Counted from the first letter of the stretch, positions 25,982-34,810 are shown. The stretch: 57,139 nt of DNA from Clostridium arbusti SL206 (GCF_000246895.1 NZ_BAEV01000010.1:1-57139); one strand, 5' to 3'. A program made the numbers and translations. The notes: generated by a model from the sequence alone, not told the origin.

Positions 25982-26021
25982 TTATATATCATCCCTTCCT
26001 TTTTTTAATTATTAGTCATGA

Positions 26022-26903
26022 TTAGCACAATGGATTTGTAGGGAACGTTGGATTAGCACAACCAATACATGGATAATTTGATATAGTACAAAAACTTACT
26101 CCATTATTCCACTGCATAGTAGAACATACATTTTCACACCCTGGCCCTTTACATCCTATGCTTTTGTAACATCCATATACACCTGGCTGACCTGCAGATC
26201 CTGCTCCACGTCTAGGACAGTTAAAGTGAAGAGCAGTCCCATAGTACTGAGTTGGTCTATTTTCGCTATCTAAAGCTGGCATTCCAGTTAATATAAGATT
26301 CAAAAGTGTTTGAACCATAACTGTTGGATGAACTGGACATCCTGAAAGGTTTATAACTGGATTAGCAGTTTTACCACTTAATAATGTTTCTACTGATTGG
26401 CAGGAAGTACTATTAGGGCTAGCTGCCGATACTCCTCCAAAAGCTGCACAAGTTCCTGCTGAAACTACATATTTAGCCATAGGACCATAATTTAATAAAG
26501 CCTGCTGTAATGTTAAAGGTAAACCATTTTGCTCACCAATTATGCAGTAGTTTCCACTTGAACCTGTTGGTACTGCACCTTCAACTACAAGTATAAATTG
26601 ACCATTGTAAGTATTTGCAGCTTGATCAAGAGTCTGTATTGCAGAATCCCCAGATTGTGTCATAAGTGTAGTATCGTACTTTAAGCTTATTTTGTTTAAA
26701 AGTACATCATCAATAGTTGTTGGATTAGTAACATTTAAAGTTGATATGGTACATCCTGAACATCCAGCTCCATTTAACCAGATAACCGGAGGATCTGTTT
26801 CTGCTGCAAATACTGTATTAAACTTATCCATATCCAGTTCAAGATTTAGAGCTACTGCTGTAGCTGCAGACCACTTTAGAAAGTCTCTTCTGCTAATTTT
26901 CAT
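26022..26903 (-). CDS. hyaA: [NiFe] hydrogenase small subunit with Tat signal
   Basis: A 293-residue protein. The N-terminus MKISRRDFLKWSAATAVAL is a twin-arginine signal. The proximal cluster motif NGAGCSGCTIS, then AGTCAAFGG and LSGCPVHP, and C-terminal cluster ligands in HFNCPRRG, YGCYKSIGCKGPGCENVC and NYPCIGCANP. It transfers electrons from the NiFe site out through three Fe-S clusters. It ends at NPLC with no C-terminal membrane helix, and no cytochrome b gene follows, so its membrane partner is unknown. AAAGGAGTG precedes the ATG. Confidence 0.95.
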   Translation of the reverse strand: MKISRRDFLKWSAATAVALNLELDMDKFNTVFAAETDPPVIWLNGAGCSGCTISTLNVTNPTTIDDVLLNKISLKYDTTLMTQSGDSAIQTLDQAANTYNGQFILVVEGAVPTGSSGNYCIIGEQNGLPLTLQQALLNYGPMAKYVVSAGTCAAFGGVSAASPNSTSCQSVETLLSGKTANPVINLSGCPVHPTVMVQTLLNLILTGMPALDSENRPTQYYGTALHFNCPRRGAGSAGQPGVYGCYKSIGCKGPGCENVCSTMQWNNGVSFCTISNYPCIGCANPTFPTNPLC

Positions 26904-27083
26904 AGTAACACTCCTTTAATATTTTTTATGATTTCATGCATGGATTAACATTGTTATCCTAATTGGAGATAAAACTATAACTCTATTTCTTCCTCTTTTA
27001 CCGACTAATAACATATGTCTAATACTAGGATAAAACACATTTCCTATTTATAAGTTATGTAATGGTTAAATTATTTTTAATTT

Positions 27084-27123
27084 AAAGTTAAATATAATTA
27101 TACTTTTCATTATATTTAACTTT
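27084..27123. promoter_or_regulatory. 15-bp inverted repeat in the leader of the hydrogenase operon
   Basis: AAAGTTAAATATAAT (27084-27098) and its perfect complement (27109-27123) with a 10-bp loop, 180 bp upstream of hyaA. No T tract follows on the minus strand, so an operator or an RNA leader structure is more likely than a terminator. Other contents of the gap 26904-27416 are listed separately; I see no gene in it. Confidence 0.4.
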
Positions 27124-27160
27124 ATAAAACGAAGCTGCAATAGAGCTTCTATTTTAATCT

Positions 27161-27187
27161 ACAGGCTAGAATTTCTCTTATTTTATC
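27161..27187 (-). pseudogene. Short hypF-derived fragment
   Basis: 27 bp match hypF positions 18668-18694 at 25 of 27 by hand alignment. The minus strand would read KIREILAC, compared with NIREILAC in HypF. Too short to be functional; it looks like recombination debris upstream of the hydrogenase operon. Confidence 0.35.
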
Positions 27188-27244
27188 AATATGCTTAAAT
27201 TTCTTGTCACTAATCTTGATTAATTTGAGTTTATCATTGGATTA

Positions 27245-27323
27245 TACAGAGTTGTATATTTATCACTATCTTTGTTTTCCTAAGACTTGTTGTACAAAAT
27301 ACTTATAAAATTTTATGAAGAAA
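27245..27323 (-). repeat. Decayed duplicate of the menH promoter and menD scar
   Basis: Aligns over about 80 bp with 10332-10412, roughly 85% identical by eye. It includes the DKYTTL-coding scar and the CTTCATAA half-site (27313-27320). One base is missing between the half-sites, the stop after DKYTTL is lost, and the -10 is TACAAC instead of TAAAAT, so promoter activity is doubtful. It lies about 340 bp upstream of hyaA in the same orientation. Confidence 0.65.
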
Positions 27324-27365
27324 TGTAATGTTAAAAATTGTTTATACCTTTATCCTTATTAAAAA

Positions 27366-27402
27366 AGTCATGTAAAAAGAGAATTACTCTTTTCACATGA
27401 CT
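27366..27402 (-). terminator. Terminator of the Met-rich secreted protein gene
   Basis: AGTCATGT (27366-27373) pairs with ACATGACT (27395-27402), with an inner AAAAGAG/CTCTTTT stem. On the minus strand six T residues follow immediately. Confidence 0.85.
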
Positions 27403-27416
27403 AATAAAGCACAATA

Positions 27417-27806
27417 TTAGTTTCCCATCATGTCCTGATGCATTTTTGTCATATTGTCTTTGCCCACAGATTCCATCATCTTAGCCATAAATCCATATCC
27501 ATTGTTTTGCATTATATCAATCATCTTTTTATAATCATCATCATTCAAATTATTCATAAACTTATTCATAGCATCATAATCTCTATTTTGCATAGCCTTT
27601 GCTTCATCACTAAAACCATTATCTTGCATTATCTTTATCATATTGTTAAAGCTATCATTTGACTGAGATCCTATATTTTGTGCACTCAGCACTGGTCTAC
27701 TTGAATTATCGGAACTTATATTGTTTCTTCCCTTTGCATATGCAACTGAAATACTACCTACTACAAGTACACCTGATATTATTAAAACCAAAATTTTATT
27801 TTTCAT
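27417..27806 (-). CDS. Secreted Met/Asn-rich small protein
   Basis: A 129-residue protein with a Sec signal peptide (MKNKILVLIISGVLVVGS, cleavage near AYA). The mature part contains short repeats of the form MIKIMQDNGFSDEAKAM and MIDIMQNNGYGFMAKMM and ends HQDMMGN. The methionine content is unusually high (about 17 Met). Met-rich extracytoplasmic proteins often bind Cu(I) or Ag(I), but that is inference. It has its own direct-repeat promoter (27846-27878) and terminator. No family recognised. Confidence 0.75.
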   Translation of the reverse strand: MKNKILVLIISGVLVVGSISVAYAKGRNNISSDNSSRPVLSAQNIGSQSNDSFNNMIKIMQDNGFSDEAKAMQNRDYDAMNKFMNNLNDDDYKKMIDIMQNNGYGFMAKMMESVGKDNMTKMHQDMMGN

Positions 27807-27845
27807 TTAATATCACTCCCATAATTATTTTTTCTTTATATGTTT

Positions 27846-27878
27846 ATTGTACTGCTTAATTATGGAGCTATTATGAAG
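27846..27878 (-). promoter_or_regulatory. Direct-repeat box and -10 of the Met-rich protein gene
   Basis: Minus strand: CTTCATAA (27878-27871), 3 bp, CTCCATAA (27867-27860), 8 bp, -10 TACAAT (27851-27846). The second half-site CTCCATAA is shared with the box at 51981-52013. Confidence 0.75.
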
Positions 27879-27934
27879 CTATATAATATTAAATTTTTCT
27901 AAGTTTAAAGAACTTATCCTCACATTAATTTATT

Positions 27935-29584
27935 CTACAAAGTTGTATATTTATCATGAAGCATCTTACTTAACTCAGAATCAATTTTCACTTCAATAAG
28001 CTTAATTCCATCTAAAATTAATGCTTCATTGAAAGCATTTTCAAATGATTTATAGTCAATTGCCTTATAATATGTTATACCATATAAAGTTTTTATACCT
28101 TCAAAGTTTATCTTATGAGGAGTTAAAAATAAATAACTGAAATTTTTTTCTTTACTTTGTGGTAAATATCTAAATATACCTCCACCATTATTATTCAATA
28201 ATAGGATAATTAAATTTAAATTATGTGTTTTTCCAATTAGCAATCCATTTAAATCATAATAAAATGATAAATCGCCAGTTAATAATACCGTTGGTTTATT
28301 TGATGTAGATATTCCCAATGCAGTAGAAACAATACCATCTATTCCATTTGCTCCTCTGTTGCACAATACCTTTATATTTTGATTTCGTGCTTCAAAAAAA
28401 TAATCCATATCACGAATTGCCATGCTATTTGAAACAACTAATCTACTTCCATCTGGAAGCATATTTTGCATCATTTGAATTAGTTTTCCTTCAAATAAGT
28501 TTATATCCTCTTTAGCACTATTTAATTGTTTCCGCATTTGATTTTGATATTTTAACCATTTGTATAAGTAAGCTTTGCTACTATTTTCTATAGAAATAAA
28601 CTGAGCAAACAATTTGGGTGATGAAACAATATATTTTTTCGTAGAAAGAGCTGGATTATGATAGTAAAATGTTTCACAGACTTGTAAGTATAGAACATCT
28701 TTATGCATAGACAAAAATTGTTGAAGGCGTTTTGATACAGCTACTTGCCCAAAGTGAATTATAAACTCAGGCTTCAATTCTCTTTTAATATTATCATTTT
28801 TTAGAAATGCATCATAGCTATCAACAATTATATCACTTGAATAATTTCTAAAATTTGAAATTGGATCTGCCAATATAGGTGCTTTTAACCGTTCTCCTAA
28901 TTCTATAACTTCTTTATGATAATTTAAATATGCATCTCCCCCGCAAATAATAATACCATTCTTGTTTTTTAAAATTGAAGGTTCAAAAATAACTTGATTT
29001 TCACCTTTTATATATTCAAATTTATTTTCAAATCGGCCTTTACTAAAATCTACCTTGCTAAACTCTGGAATTAAAGGTTCCCTAAGTGGCACATTAATAT
29101 GAACTACCCCATATTCTTTTGACATAGCATTTGAATATGCCTTTTGCATAACTACACGCACATAACGATACATATTTTCATTTTCCTCTGGTAAATGTAA
29201 TTCTTCATAATACTTAGTAAAATTATCAAATATTTTATTTTGATCAATTGTCTGTGGTGCACCAACATTACGCAATTCAAAGGGGCGATCAGCTGTTAAA
29301 ACAATTAATGGCACTCCTGAATATTTTGCCTCTACAATTGCAGGTAAATAATTTGCTGATGCTGAGCCTGAAGTACAGACTAATACTACTGGTTTTTCAT
29401 ACTCCTTTGCAATTCCAAGTGCAAAGAAGGCAGAAGATCGTTCATCAATATTCACAAAATTATTAAAATTATGTTCGCAAAATAAATATGCTAAAGGTGT
29501 AGATCGTGAGCCAGGACTAATTACAACATCCCGAACACCTAATTCATATAATTCATCCACTAAAGCTGCAATGTAATTTGTCAT
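27935..29584 (-). CDS. menD: SEPHCHC synthase (MenD)
   Basis: A 549-residue ThDP-dependent enzyme that couples 2-oxoglutarate to isochorismate. The N-terminal signature [18 protein letters not shown], substrate region [14 protein letters not shown] and [14 protein letters not shown], and the C-terminal ThDP motif [12 protein letters not shown] with [12 protein letters not shown] are all present. CGN arginine codons are frequent, as in menB. It ends in DKYTTL, the sequence left as a scar upstream of menH. GAGAGGGGAAAG precedes the ATG. Second gene of a menF-menD unit. Confidence 0.95.
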   Translation of the reverse strand: MTNYIAALVDELYELGVRDVVISPGSRSTPLAYLFCEHNFNNFVNIDERSSAFFALGIAKEYEKPVVLVCTSGSASANYLPAIVEAKYSGVPLIVLTADRPFELRNVGAPQTIDQNKIFDNFTKYYEELHLPEENENMYRYVRVVMQKAYSNAMSKEYGVVHINVPLREPLIPEFSKVDFSKGRFENKFEYIKGENQVIFEPSILKNKNGIIICGGDAYLNYHKEVIELGERLKAPILADPISNFRNYSSDIIVDSYDAFLKNDNIKRELKPEFIIHFGQVAVSKRLQQFLSMHKDVLYLQVCETFYYHNPALSTKKYIVSSPKLFAQFISIENSSKAYLYKWLKYQNQMRKQLNSAKEDINLFEGKLIQMMQNMLPDGSRLVVSNSMAIRDMDYFFEARNQNIKVLCNRGANGIDGIVSTALGISTSNKPTVLLTGDLSFYYDLNGLLIGKTHNLNLIILLLNNNGGGIFRYLPQSKEKNFSYLFLTPHKINFEGIKTLYGITYYKAIDYKSFENAFNEALILDGIKLIEVKIDSELSKMLHDKYTTL

Positions 29585-29617
29585 TTCTTTCCCCTCTCAA
29601 CTATAGGTAAATCTGAA

Positions 29618-29680
29618 CTTAGTGACAATTTGTATTCACAAACTAAATTTAAATTAAATTACCCAATGACGTATCGTTGT
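29618..29680. repeat. Intercistronic hairpin element B (decayed)
   Basis: Located between menF and menD. It shares order and many bases with element A: an imperfect first stem (ACTTAGTGA...TCACAAACTAA), a TTTAAATTAAATTA spacer and a second dyad (CAATGACGTATCGTTG). The stems carry bulges, so it looks like an older copy. Confidence 0.4.
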
Positions 29681-29722
29681 TATCCCAATCTTTAAGATCG
29701 AGTATTACAGCAAATAATCATC

Positions 29723-30868
29723 TTATAAACTTTCAATTATAGTTTTCAATTTATTTGTAGTTTCAATATATTCACTTTCACAATTTGATTTATCCACTAT
29801 ACCGCAACCGCTGTATGCATAGACTGTATTTTTTTCAATCAGTGCAGATCGTATTCCTACTACAAAAATCCCGTCCCCATCTTCATCTATTATTCCTATT
29901 GGAGCAGCATACAAGCCTCTTTCATGCTTTTCATATCTTCTAATAAGTTCCAATGCTTTATTTACAGGATTTCCACCTAATGCTGGTGTAGGATGTAACA
30001 GCTTTACCCATTCAAGCAATGTTCTACTTGTATTATTTCCATGAATACAGGTTTGTAAATGATATAAATTTTTAAGTGTCAAAATCTTTGTTTCATCCAC
30101 TACCAGTTCATCTGTAAAATTCCTCATTAAATTAGCTATTGAATCAATGACGATTTGATGCTCCTGACGATTTTTAGTATCAATTAATAGTTTTTTCTTT
30201 TCACATTCATCCTCTTTATCACTCCGCAAAACAGTACCAGCTAAGGCATAACTTAAAACATTATTTTTTTCTTTTTGAATTAAAATTTCAGGTGTTGCAC
30301 CCAGAAAGGTTTTTCCATCTTTACAGTATGAAAATATAAAACTGTTTTCATTCTGCTTCAAAAGATTTTGCAAAATGCTTTCTGTGTTTATCGATTCATC
30401 ACACTGAATTTTAACTTCTCTTGAAATAACAACTTTATCTAATTCTTTATTTGATATAGCATTATGGGCAGCAGAGAATAGTTGCTTCCAATCTTTATAA
30501 TCATCCATTACACATCTGAAAGAATGTCTGCAAATTTCCACTTCCATACTTTCAATTTCAACAAAATCCTTTAAATAATAAAGTGTCTGTTTACCTTCCT
30601 TTTCAACCAAATAATATTCAAATGCAATATTTTCGTTTCCAAAACCTGACCACTTTTCATCTTGAATAAAATTAAAGAATGTCATTGATGAAAAAGTATA
30701 TGGATAATTTTTTAAACTTTTCTCCGAATAAAAAGCTTTTAAACGCTTTGCCCCAAGGATAAATTCCTTTTTTAATGGATTATAAAATGAAAAACATTCT
30801 TCATTTTTAAAGTACTTTAAGAAAGTAAGTGAACTATCTAATTTGATTTGTATTTTCTGATATTTCAA
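29723..30868 (-). CDS. menF: Isochorismate synthase (MenF)
   Basis: A 381-residue chorismate-utilising enzyme that makes isochorismate. Motifs: FLGATPEILIQ, YALAGTVLRSD, LYHLQTCIHG, LHPTPALGGNPVNKALE and RGLYAAPIGIID, all at usual spacing. Entry point of the menaquinone pathway. I place the start at TTG 30868 with GAGGTGG 6 bp upstream; a GTG at 30877 lies within that ribosome binding site. First gene of menF-menD, preceded by a clear direct-repeat promoter. Confidence 0.93.
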   Translation of the reverse strand: MKYQKIQIKLDSSLTFLKYFKNEECFSFYNPLKKEFILGAKRLKAFYSEKSLKNYPYTFSSMTFFNFIQDEKWSGFGNENIAFEYYLVEKEGKQTLYYLKDFVEIESMEVEICRHSFRCVMDDYKDWKQLFSAAHNAISNKELDKVVISREVKIQCDESINTESILQNLLKQNENSFIFSYCKDGKTFLGATPEILIQKEKNNVLSYALAGTVLRSDKEDECEKKKLLIDTKNRQEHQIVIDSIANLMRNFTDELVVDETKILTLKNLYHLQTCIHGNNTSRTLLEWVKLLHPTPALGGNPVNKALELIRRYEKHERGLYAAPIGIIDEDGDGIFVVGIRSALIEKNTVYAYSGCGIVDKSNCESEYIETTNKLKTIIESL

Positions 30869-30918
30869 GTTATCCACCTCATTAATTACGAATAAATCTT
30901 TAGTTCTCTTGTGGATTT

Positions 30919-30951
30919 ATTATAATATAACGCTATGTAGGTTTTATGAAG
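30919..30951 (-). promoter_or_regulatory. Direct-repeat box and -10 of menF-menD
   Basis: Minus strand: CTTCATAA (30951-30944), 3 bp, CTACATAG (30940-30933), 8 bp, -10 TATAAT (30924-30919). One of the best examples of the box. Confidence 0.8.
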
Positions 30952-31010
30952 ATGGTTCTGCACTTACATTCACTACTTTAAACCAATGAAACCGAAAACT
31001 CAGTAGAAAA

Positions 31011-31706
31011 CTAATACTTTGAGTCTCTCTCACCACCAAATTTATAACCTGCTTTAATAACAGTAATTATGTATTTTGGTACCTTACTGTTATCTTCTAT
31101 TTTTTTTCTTAAATTTTTAATATGAACATCTACAGTTCTATCATATCCTTCAAAATCAATACCATATATATTTTGAATAAGTTGTTCACGTGATAAAACT
31201 TTACCTTCATTTGAAGCAAGGGTATATAGAAGTTCAAATTCATTGGGAGTCAAAACTGTATATTCTCCTTTTACCTCCACAGTTCGCTTTTCTTTATCAA
31301 TCTTAAGTTTCCCATTGTCATATGAAAGCATTGTTAATTTATTAGAATCTACTCTTCTAAACAAAGCATTCACCCTTGCAGTAAGTTCCCTTGGACTTAA
31401 TGGTTTAGTGAGATATTCATCAGCTCCCATATTAAGTCCCTGAATTTTGTCACTTAACTCTACCTTTGCAGTAAGCATGAATATATGCACATCTGATGTT
31501 TTTCTTATAATCTTACAAACCTCTTCACCATCAATATCTGGAAGCATTAGATCTAATATAACCAGCTGAAACTCTATTTTATTGAATAAACTAAGTCCCT
31601 CATATCCTTTAGTTGTGCAATATACTTTGTAACCCTCTTTTTCAAGATAAGCTTTAATTACCTCTGATACTTTTACTTCATCTTCGATTATTAAAATAGT
31701 ATTCAT
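31011..31706 (-). CDS. OmpR/PhoB-family response regulator (system 1)
   Basis: A 231-residue protein. The receiver domain (about 1-120) has IIEDEVKVSE, phosphoacceptor Asp in VILDLMLPDIDGEEV, Thr/Ser in MLTAKVELSD and Lys in EYLTKPLS. The C-terminal winged helix (about 135-228) includes LTPNEFELLYTLASNEG and RTVDVHIKNLRKKIEDN. It follows the kinase gene (44-bp gap) in a unit with its own direct-repeat box (33241-33273), so it is the leading candidate for the regulator that reads those boxes. A decayed partial copy lies at 14906-15021. Confidence 0.94.
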   Translation of the reverse strand: MNTILIIEDEVKVSEVIKAYLEKEGYKVYCTTKGYEGLSLFNKIEFQLVILDLMLPDIDGEEVCKIIRKTSDVHIFMLTAKVELSDKIQGLNMGADEYLTKPLSPRELTARVNALFRRVDSNKLTMLSYDNGKLKIDKEKRTVEVKGEYTVLTPNEFELLYTLASNEGKVLSREQLIQNIYGIDFEGYDRTVDVHIKNLRKKIEDNSKVPKYIITVIKAGYKFGGERDSKY

Positions 31707-31749
31707 CCTTATTCTCCTATCTTTTAAATAATGATTATCAATTTGTATT

Positions 31750-33126
31750 TTAAAGCATTTTAGTATTAAAACATAATGTAAATGATGTTCCTATACCAGC
31801 AATACTATCAACATTAATAGTCGCAGAATGAAGAGTAATTATTCTCTTTACAATAGTTAACCCTATCCCGCTTCCTTCTATCTCATTTCGACTCCTATCT
31901 CCTCTATATAATCTTTCAAAAATATAAGGTAAGTCTTCCTTTTTTATACCCATACCATTATCTTTTACTTTAATTATAACCTTATCCTTGTTTACGTCCA
32001 AATCAATACACACAGTTCCTCCAGGCTGAGTAAATTTAATAGCATTAGTTAATAAATTTATAAAAACCTGCTTAAGCTTATCTTCATCTCCTACTATTTT
32101 AAAATTTTTATCTTTTTCAATATTCAAATTAAGCTTAATATTTTTGTTTCTGAAATCAATAGAAAACTCATTACTTACAGAAGAAACAAGTTCATCTAAA
32201 AATACAGTAGTCATATTTAAATTTAATTTTTCCTCCTCAAATTCTTTTAAAATATTTAAGTTATTCAATAATTTTCCAAACCTTATGACCTCTTCATTCA
32301 GATAATTCAAGCGTTCCTCATTTACAGGAAATATTCCGTCAATCATTGCTTCTAAGTTATTTTGAAGAATGTTTAACGGAGTCCTTATTTCATGAGAAAT
32401 ATCTGAAACTAGTCTCTTTCTAAGCTGATCCTGCTCTTTTAATCTCTTACCCAAGGTATTTATGCTCTGAGTTAAATTATTGAGTTCTTTTATATTACTT
32501 TTTATATTTGAGGTAGCATCATAGTTTCCATTAGAAAGTTTAACAGAAGTATCTGAAACTGCTTTAATAGGTGAAGAAAATTGCTTTGATATAATTATAC
32601 TTATTACAACAGCAATAATAATTGCTATTAAAACACTTATAATAATACTTCTATTTATTGACATTTTAAAATTTATATCCTGCTGCGTTAGTAGAATTGG
32701 AGAATACTGACCAATTTCCACATAGCCCACCAATTTTCCAGCCGACTTAATTTCAAAGGAATTTGATACATAAATTCCTTTGTTATTATCAGCTTTTTGC
32801 ATTATTGTGTGAGCTCGTTCTCTTATGTCATCAGGATTCATACCCCAAACTACATTTTTATTAGCATCTAAAAGAGTTAAACAATAGTTGCTCATATAAG
32901 CTTCATGCATCATTTCTTCCCCAGAATTTATAGTCCATTTTTTATCTCTTTTATATACTTGTTGAAAATAATCTACAATCCTATTGTTCCTTTGGTTCTG
33001 GATATTCACCATATATTTATTAAAGGTGCTGTTAAGTGTAAAGTTAACAGACAGTGCTGATAAAATAACAGCAATAATTGAACAAGAAATTATTATTATA
33101 CTCAATCTTCTTCTAATGCTCTGCAA
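31750..33126 (-). CDS. Membrane sensor histidine kinase (system 1)
   Basis: A 458-residue kinase. TM1 (about 8-30), an extracellular sensor domain of about 130 residues with a Met-containing stretch (GEEMMHEAYMSNYC), TM2, HAMP, then HisKA with VSDISHEIRTPLNILQNN. ATPase boxes are NLLTNAIKFTQPGG, DNGMGIKKEDLPYIFERLY and GSGIGLTIVK. Start at TTG 33126 with GGAGG 7 bp upstream. Its ligand is unknown; position and co-regulated genes suggest a redox, quinone or metal cue. Confidence 0.92.
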   Translation of the reverse strand: MQSIRRRLSIIIISCSIIAVILSALSVNFTLNSTFNKYMVNIQNQRNNRIVDYFQQVYKRDKKWTINSGEEMMHEAYMSNYCLTLLDANKNVVWGMNPDDIRERAHTIMQKADNNKGIYVSNSFEIKSAGKLVGYVEIGQYSPILLTQQDINFKMSINRSIIISVLIAIIIAVVISIIISKQFSSPIKAVSDTSVKLSNGNYDATSNIKSNIKELNNLTQSINTLGKRLKEQDQLRKRLVSDISHEIRTPLNILQNNLEAMIDGIFPVNEERLNYLNEEVIRFGKLLNNLNILKEFEEEKLNLNMTTVFLDELVSSVSNEFSIDFRNKNIKLNLNIEKDKNFKIVGDEDKLKQVFINLLTNAIKFTQPGGTVCIDLDVNKDKVIIKVKDNGMGIKKEDLPYIFERLYRGDRSRNEIEGSGIGLTIVKRIITLHSATINVDSIAGIGTSFTLCFNTKML

Positions 33127-33240
33127 AAATATTACCTCCAAATTTATTATACAAGCTTTATCATATGTTACAGATAACGTTATACTAAATAGATTTTTAG
33201 AAATTATATCTGATAATTTTAGTTATTATATTTCTAAATT

Positions 33241-33273
33241 ATTTTATCAAATTAATATGTTGATTTTATGAAG
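33241..33273 (-). promoter_or_regulatory. Direct-repeat box and -10 of two-component system 1
   Basis: Minus strand: CTTCATAA (33273-33266), 3 bp, CAACATAT (33262-33255), 8 bp, -10 TAAAAT (33246-33241). Suggests autoregulation. The divergent gap 33127-33452 holds this box and the one at 33362-33394 and no gene. Confidence 0.65.
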
Positions 33274-33361
33274 TTACAAGCTAACAAAAATAAAAATACA
33301 CCAGTCGCAGCATTTTAGCTTGCAAAACCATATCTATCAGCTTACTAATTTTATTTTTCAT

Positions 33362-33394
33362 CTTCATAATATCTTCATATAAAATTTATATACT
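33362..33394 (+). promoter_or_regulatory. Direct-repeat box and -10 of the prenyl synthase/DoxX operon
   Basis: CTTCATAA (33362-33369), 3 bp, CTTCATAT (33373-33380), 8 bp, -10 TATACT (33389-33394). Plus strand, 59 bp before the GTG start of the first gene. Confidence 0.78.
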
Positions 33395-33452
33395 TAAGCC
33401 ATTCGGTTCAATATAGTTGAGTTAATAAATCACATAGAAAGAGGTGTAACAA

Positions 33453-34286
33453 GTGGAATTTAGTGAAATTTATTTGCCAATAACCAAAGAACTTCGTGAA
33501 GTAGAAGCTGAATTAAAAGCTGTCATGAAAAGTCTAGGTGGTACTTCAGCAAGAGACATTTTTAAATACTTCTTCTCGGACTCAGAAAAATATCTTCGCC
33601 CGATATTAGCATTATTATCAGCCAAAGCCATAAATAATCAATTGCCTGAAAGTGTATATCATGAATTAACGCAACTATGCGTTGGTATTGAACTTATTCA
33701 TAATGCAAGTCTAATTCATGATGATATCATTGATGAAGACTCAATAATACGTAATCAACAAGCACTCAATAAAGTTTATGGAAATAAAATAGCTATACTA
33801 GCTGGTGATTCATTATATTCCAGAGCTTTTTTTATTTTTTCAGACAAACTGCCAAAAATTTTTTCAAAAACTATGGTAAAAGTTATAAAAACTATGTCTA
33901 TAGCTGAAATATTAAATGCTAGAACCTCAACTATAAATCGTGAAATGTATTTGAAAATAGTTGAAGGAAAGACAGCATTTTTTATGAGTGTATGCTGTGG
34001 CCTTGGAGCTACTTTAGCTGGTGCAAATGAAAAAGAAATTAACGCACTATCGAATTATGGTCATAATTTAGGTATTGCATATCAAATATTAAATGACTAT
34101 ATTGATAAGGATCCAGTTGCTATAAAAAATATAAGCATAGAAGATGCTTTTAAATTTGCATCTACTGCTAAAGATGCCCTTAAAAATATTAAAAATTCTA
34201 TTTATATTGAAAGCCTGATTAATCTAGTGGATTATGTATTAGATTTCTATGAACCTACCATTGAAATGTCTAGCATTGAAATATAA
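33453..34286 (+). CDS. Degenerate trans-polyprenyl diphosphate synthase-like protein
   Basis: A 277-residue isoprenyl synthase fold with an intact first Asp-rich motif (LIHDDIIDED) and EGKTAFFM. Conserved positions differ from the family and from the paralogue at 48516: the RRG after the first motif becomes IRN, the KHLRP motif is KYLRP, the AEIDQAQ segment is AEILNAR, and the second Asp-rich motif DDYMD is NDYID. It may be a weak enzyme or a non-catalytic partner subunit setting menaquinone chain length. GTG start with AGAGGTG 6 bp upstream. First gene of an operon with doxX, the FixH-like gene and the polyferredoxin. Confidence 0.82.
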   Translation: MEFSEIYLPITKELREVEAELKAVMKSLGGTSARDIFKYFFSDSEKYLRPILALLSAKAINNQLPESVYHELTQLCVGIELIHNASLIHDDIIDEDSIIRNQQALNKVYGNKIAILAGDSLYSRAFFIFSDKLPKIFSKTMVKVIKTMSIAEILNARTSTINREMYLKIVEGKTAFFMSVCCGLGATLAGANEKEINALSNYGHNLGIAYQILNDYIDKDPVAIKNISIEDAFKFASTAKDALKNIKNSIYIESLINLVDYVLDFYEPTIEMSSIEI

Positions 34287-34315
34287 AATAAAAAAATAGA
34301 TTGGAGATTAAAACT

Positions 34316-34810
34316 ATGAAAATATTTCGTGACAAAAGATTTAGTATAATTTGGACAGTTCTTCGTGTTTGGCTTGGATATCAATGGCTGACTGCAGGAA
34401 TAGCAAAAGTTACCGGTCAAGGTTGGATTGGTAGTAAAGCTGGCGTATCTATAACTGGATTTTTAAAAGGTGCACTATCAAAAGCAACTGGAGAACATCC
34501 ATTAGTGCAAGGATGGTATGCAAGTTTTATTAAAAGCTTTGCCTTACCCAACGCTGAAGTTTTTAGTTACTTGGTTGCATTTGGAGAAATATTAGTTGGT
34601 ATTTCTTTAATTCTTGGAGCTTTAACTATTATTGGTCTTATTGCAGGAGCTTTCATGAATTTGAACTATATGTTAGCAGGTACAACCAGCACAAACCCTA
34701 TTTTGTATACTGCAGCTATTCTGCTCATGGTTGCTGGTACTAATGCATATATTTTAGGTCTTGATAGATTTATTTTACCTAGAATAAGCAGCGTATTTTA
34801 TAAAAAGTAA
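34316..34810 (+). CDS. DoxX/DoxD-family membrane protein
   Basis: A 164-residue protein with four predicted helices. Landmarks are RVWLGYQWLTAGIAKVTGQG near the N-terminus, then FGEILVGISLILGALT and AGAFMNLNYMLAGT. DoxD-type proteins form part of thiosulfate:quinone oxidoreductase; other DoxX proteins join membrane redox complexes. A quinone-linked role fits the operon but is inference. Start at ATG 34316 with GGAG 9 bp upstream; a TTG at 34301 is inside the ribosome binding site. Confidence 0.82.
   Translation: MKIFRDKRFSIIWTVLRVWLGYQWLTAGIAKVTGQGWIGSKAGVSITGFLKGALSKATGEHPLVQGWYASFIKSFALPNAEVFSYLVAFGEILVGISLILGALTIIGLIAGAFMNLNYMLAGTTSTNPILYTAAILLMVAGTNAYILGLDRFILPRISSVFYKK

Noticed and set aside
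24566-26903. Possibility that this is an energy-converting (Ech/Mbh) hydrogenase tied to the nuo-like genes
   Set aside because: The small subunit has a Tat signal and group 1 cluster ligands, and the large subunit has a cleavable C-terminus and its own HyaD. Ech-type enzymes are cytosolic and fused to antiporter operons, which is not the case here.
33127-33140. Upstream in-frame TTG start for kinase 1 and similar upstream starts in several genes
   Set aside because: In each case the upstream codon lies within or before the GGAGG-type ribosome binding site; the downstream start has correct spacing.
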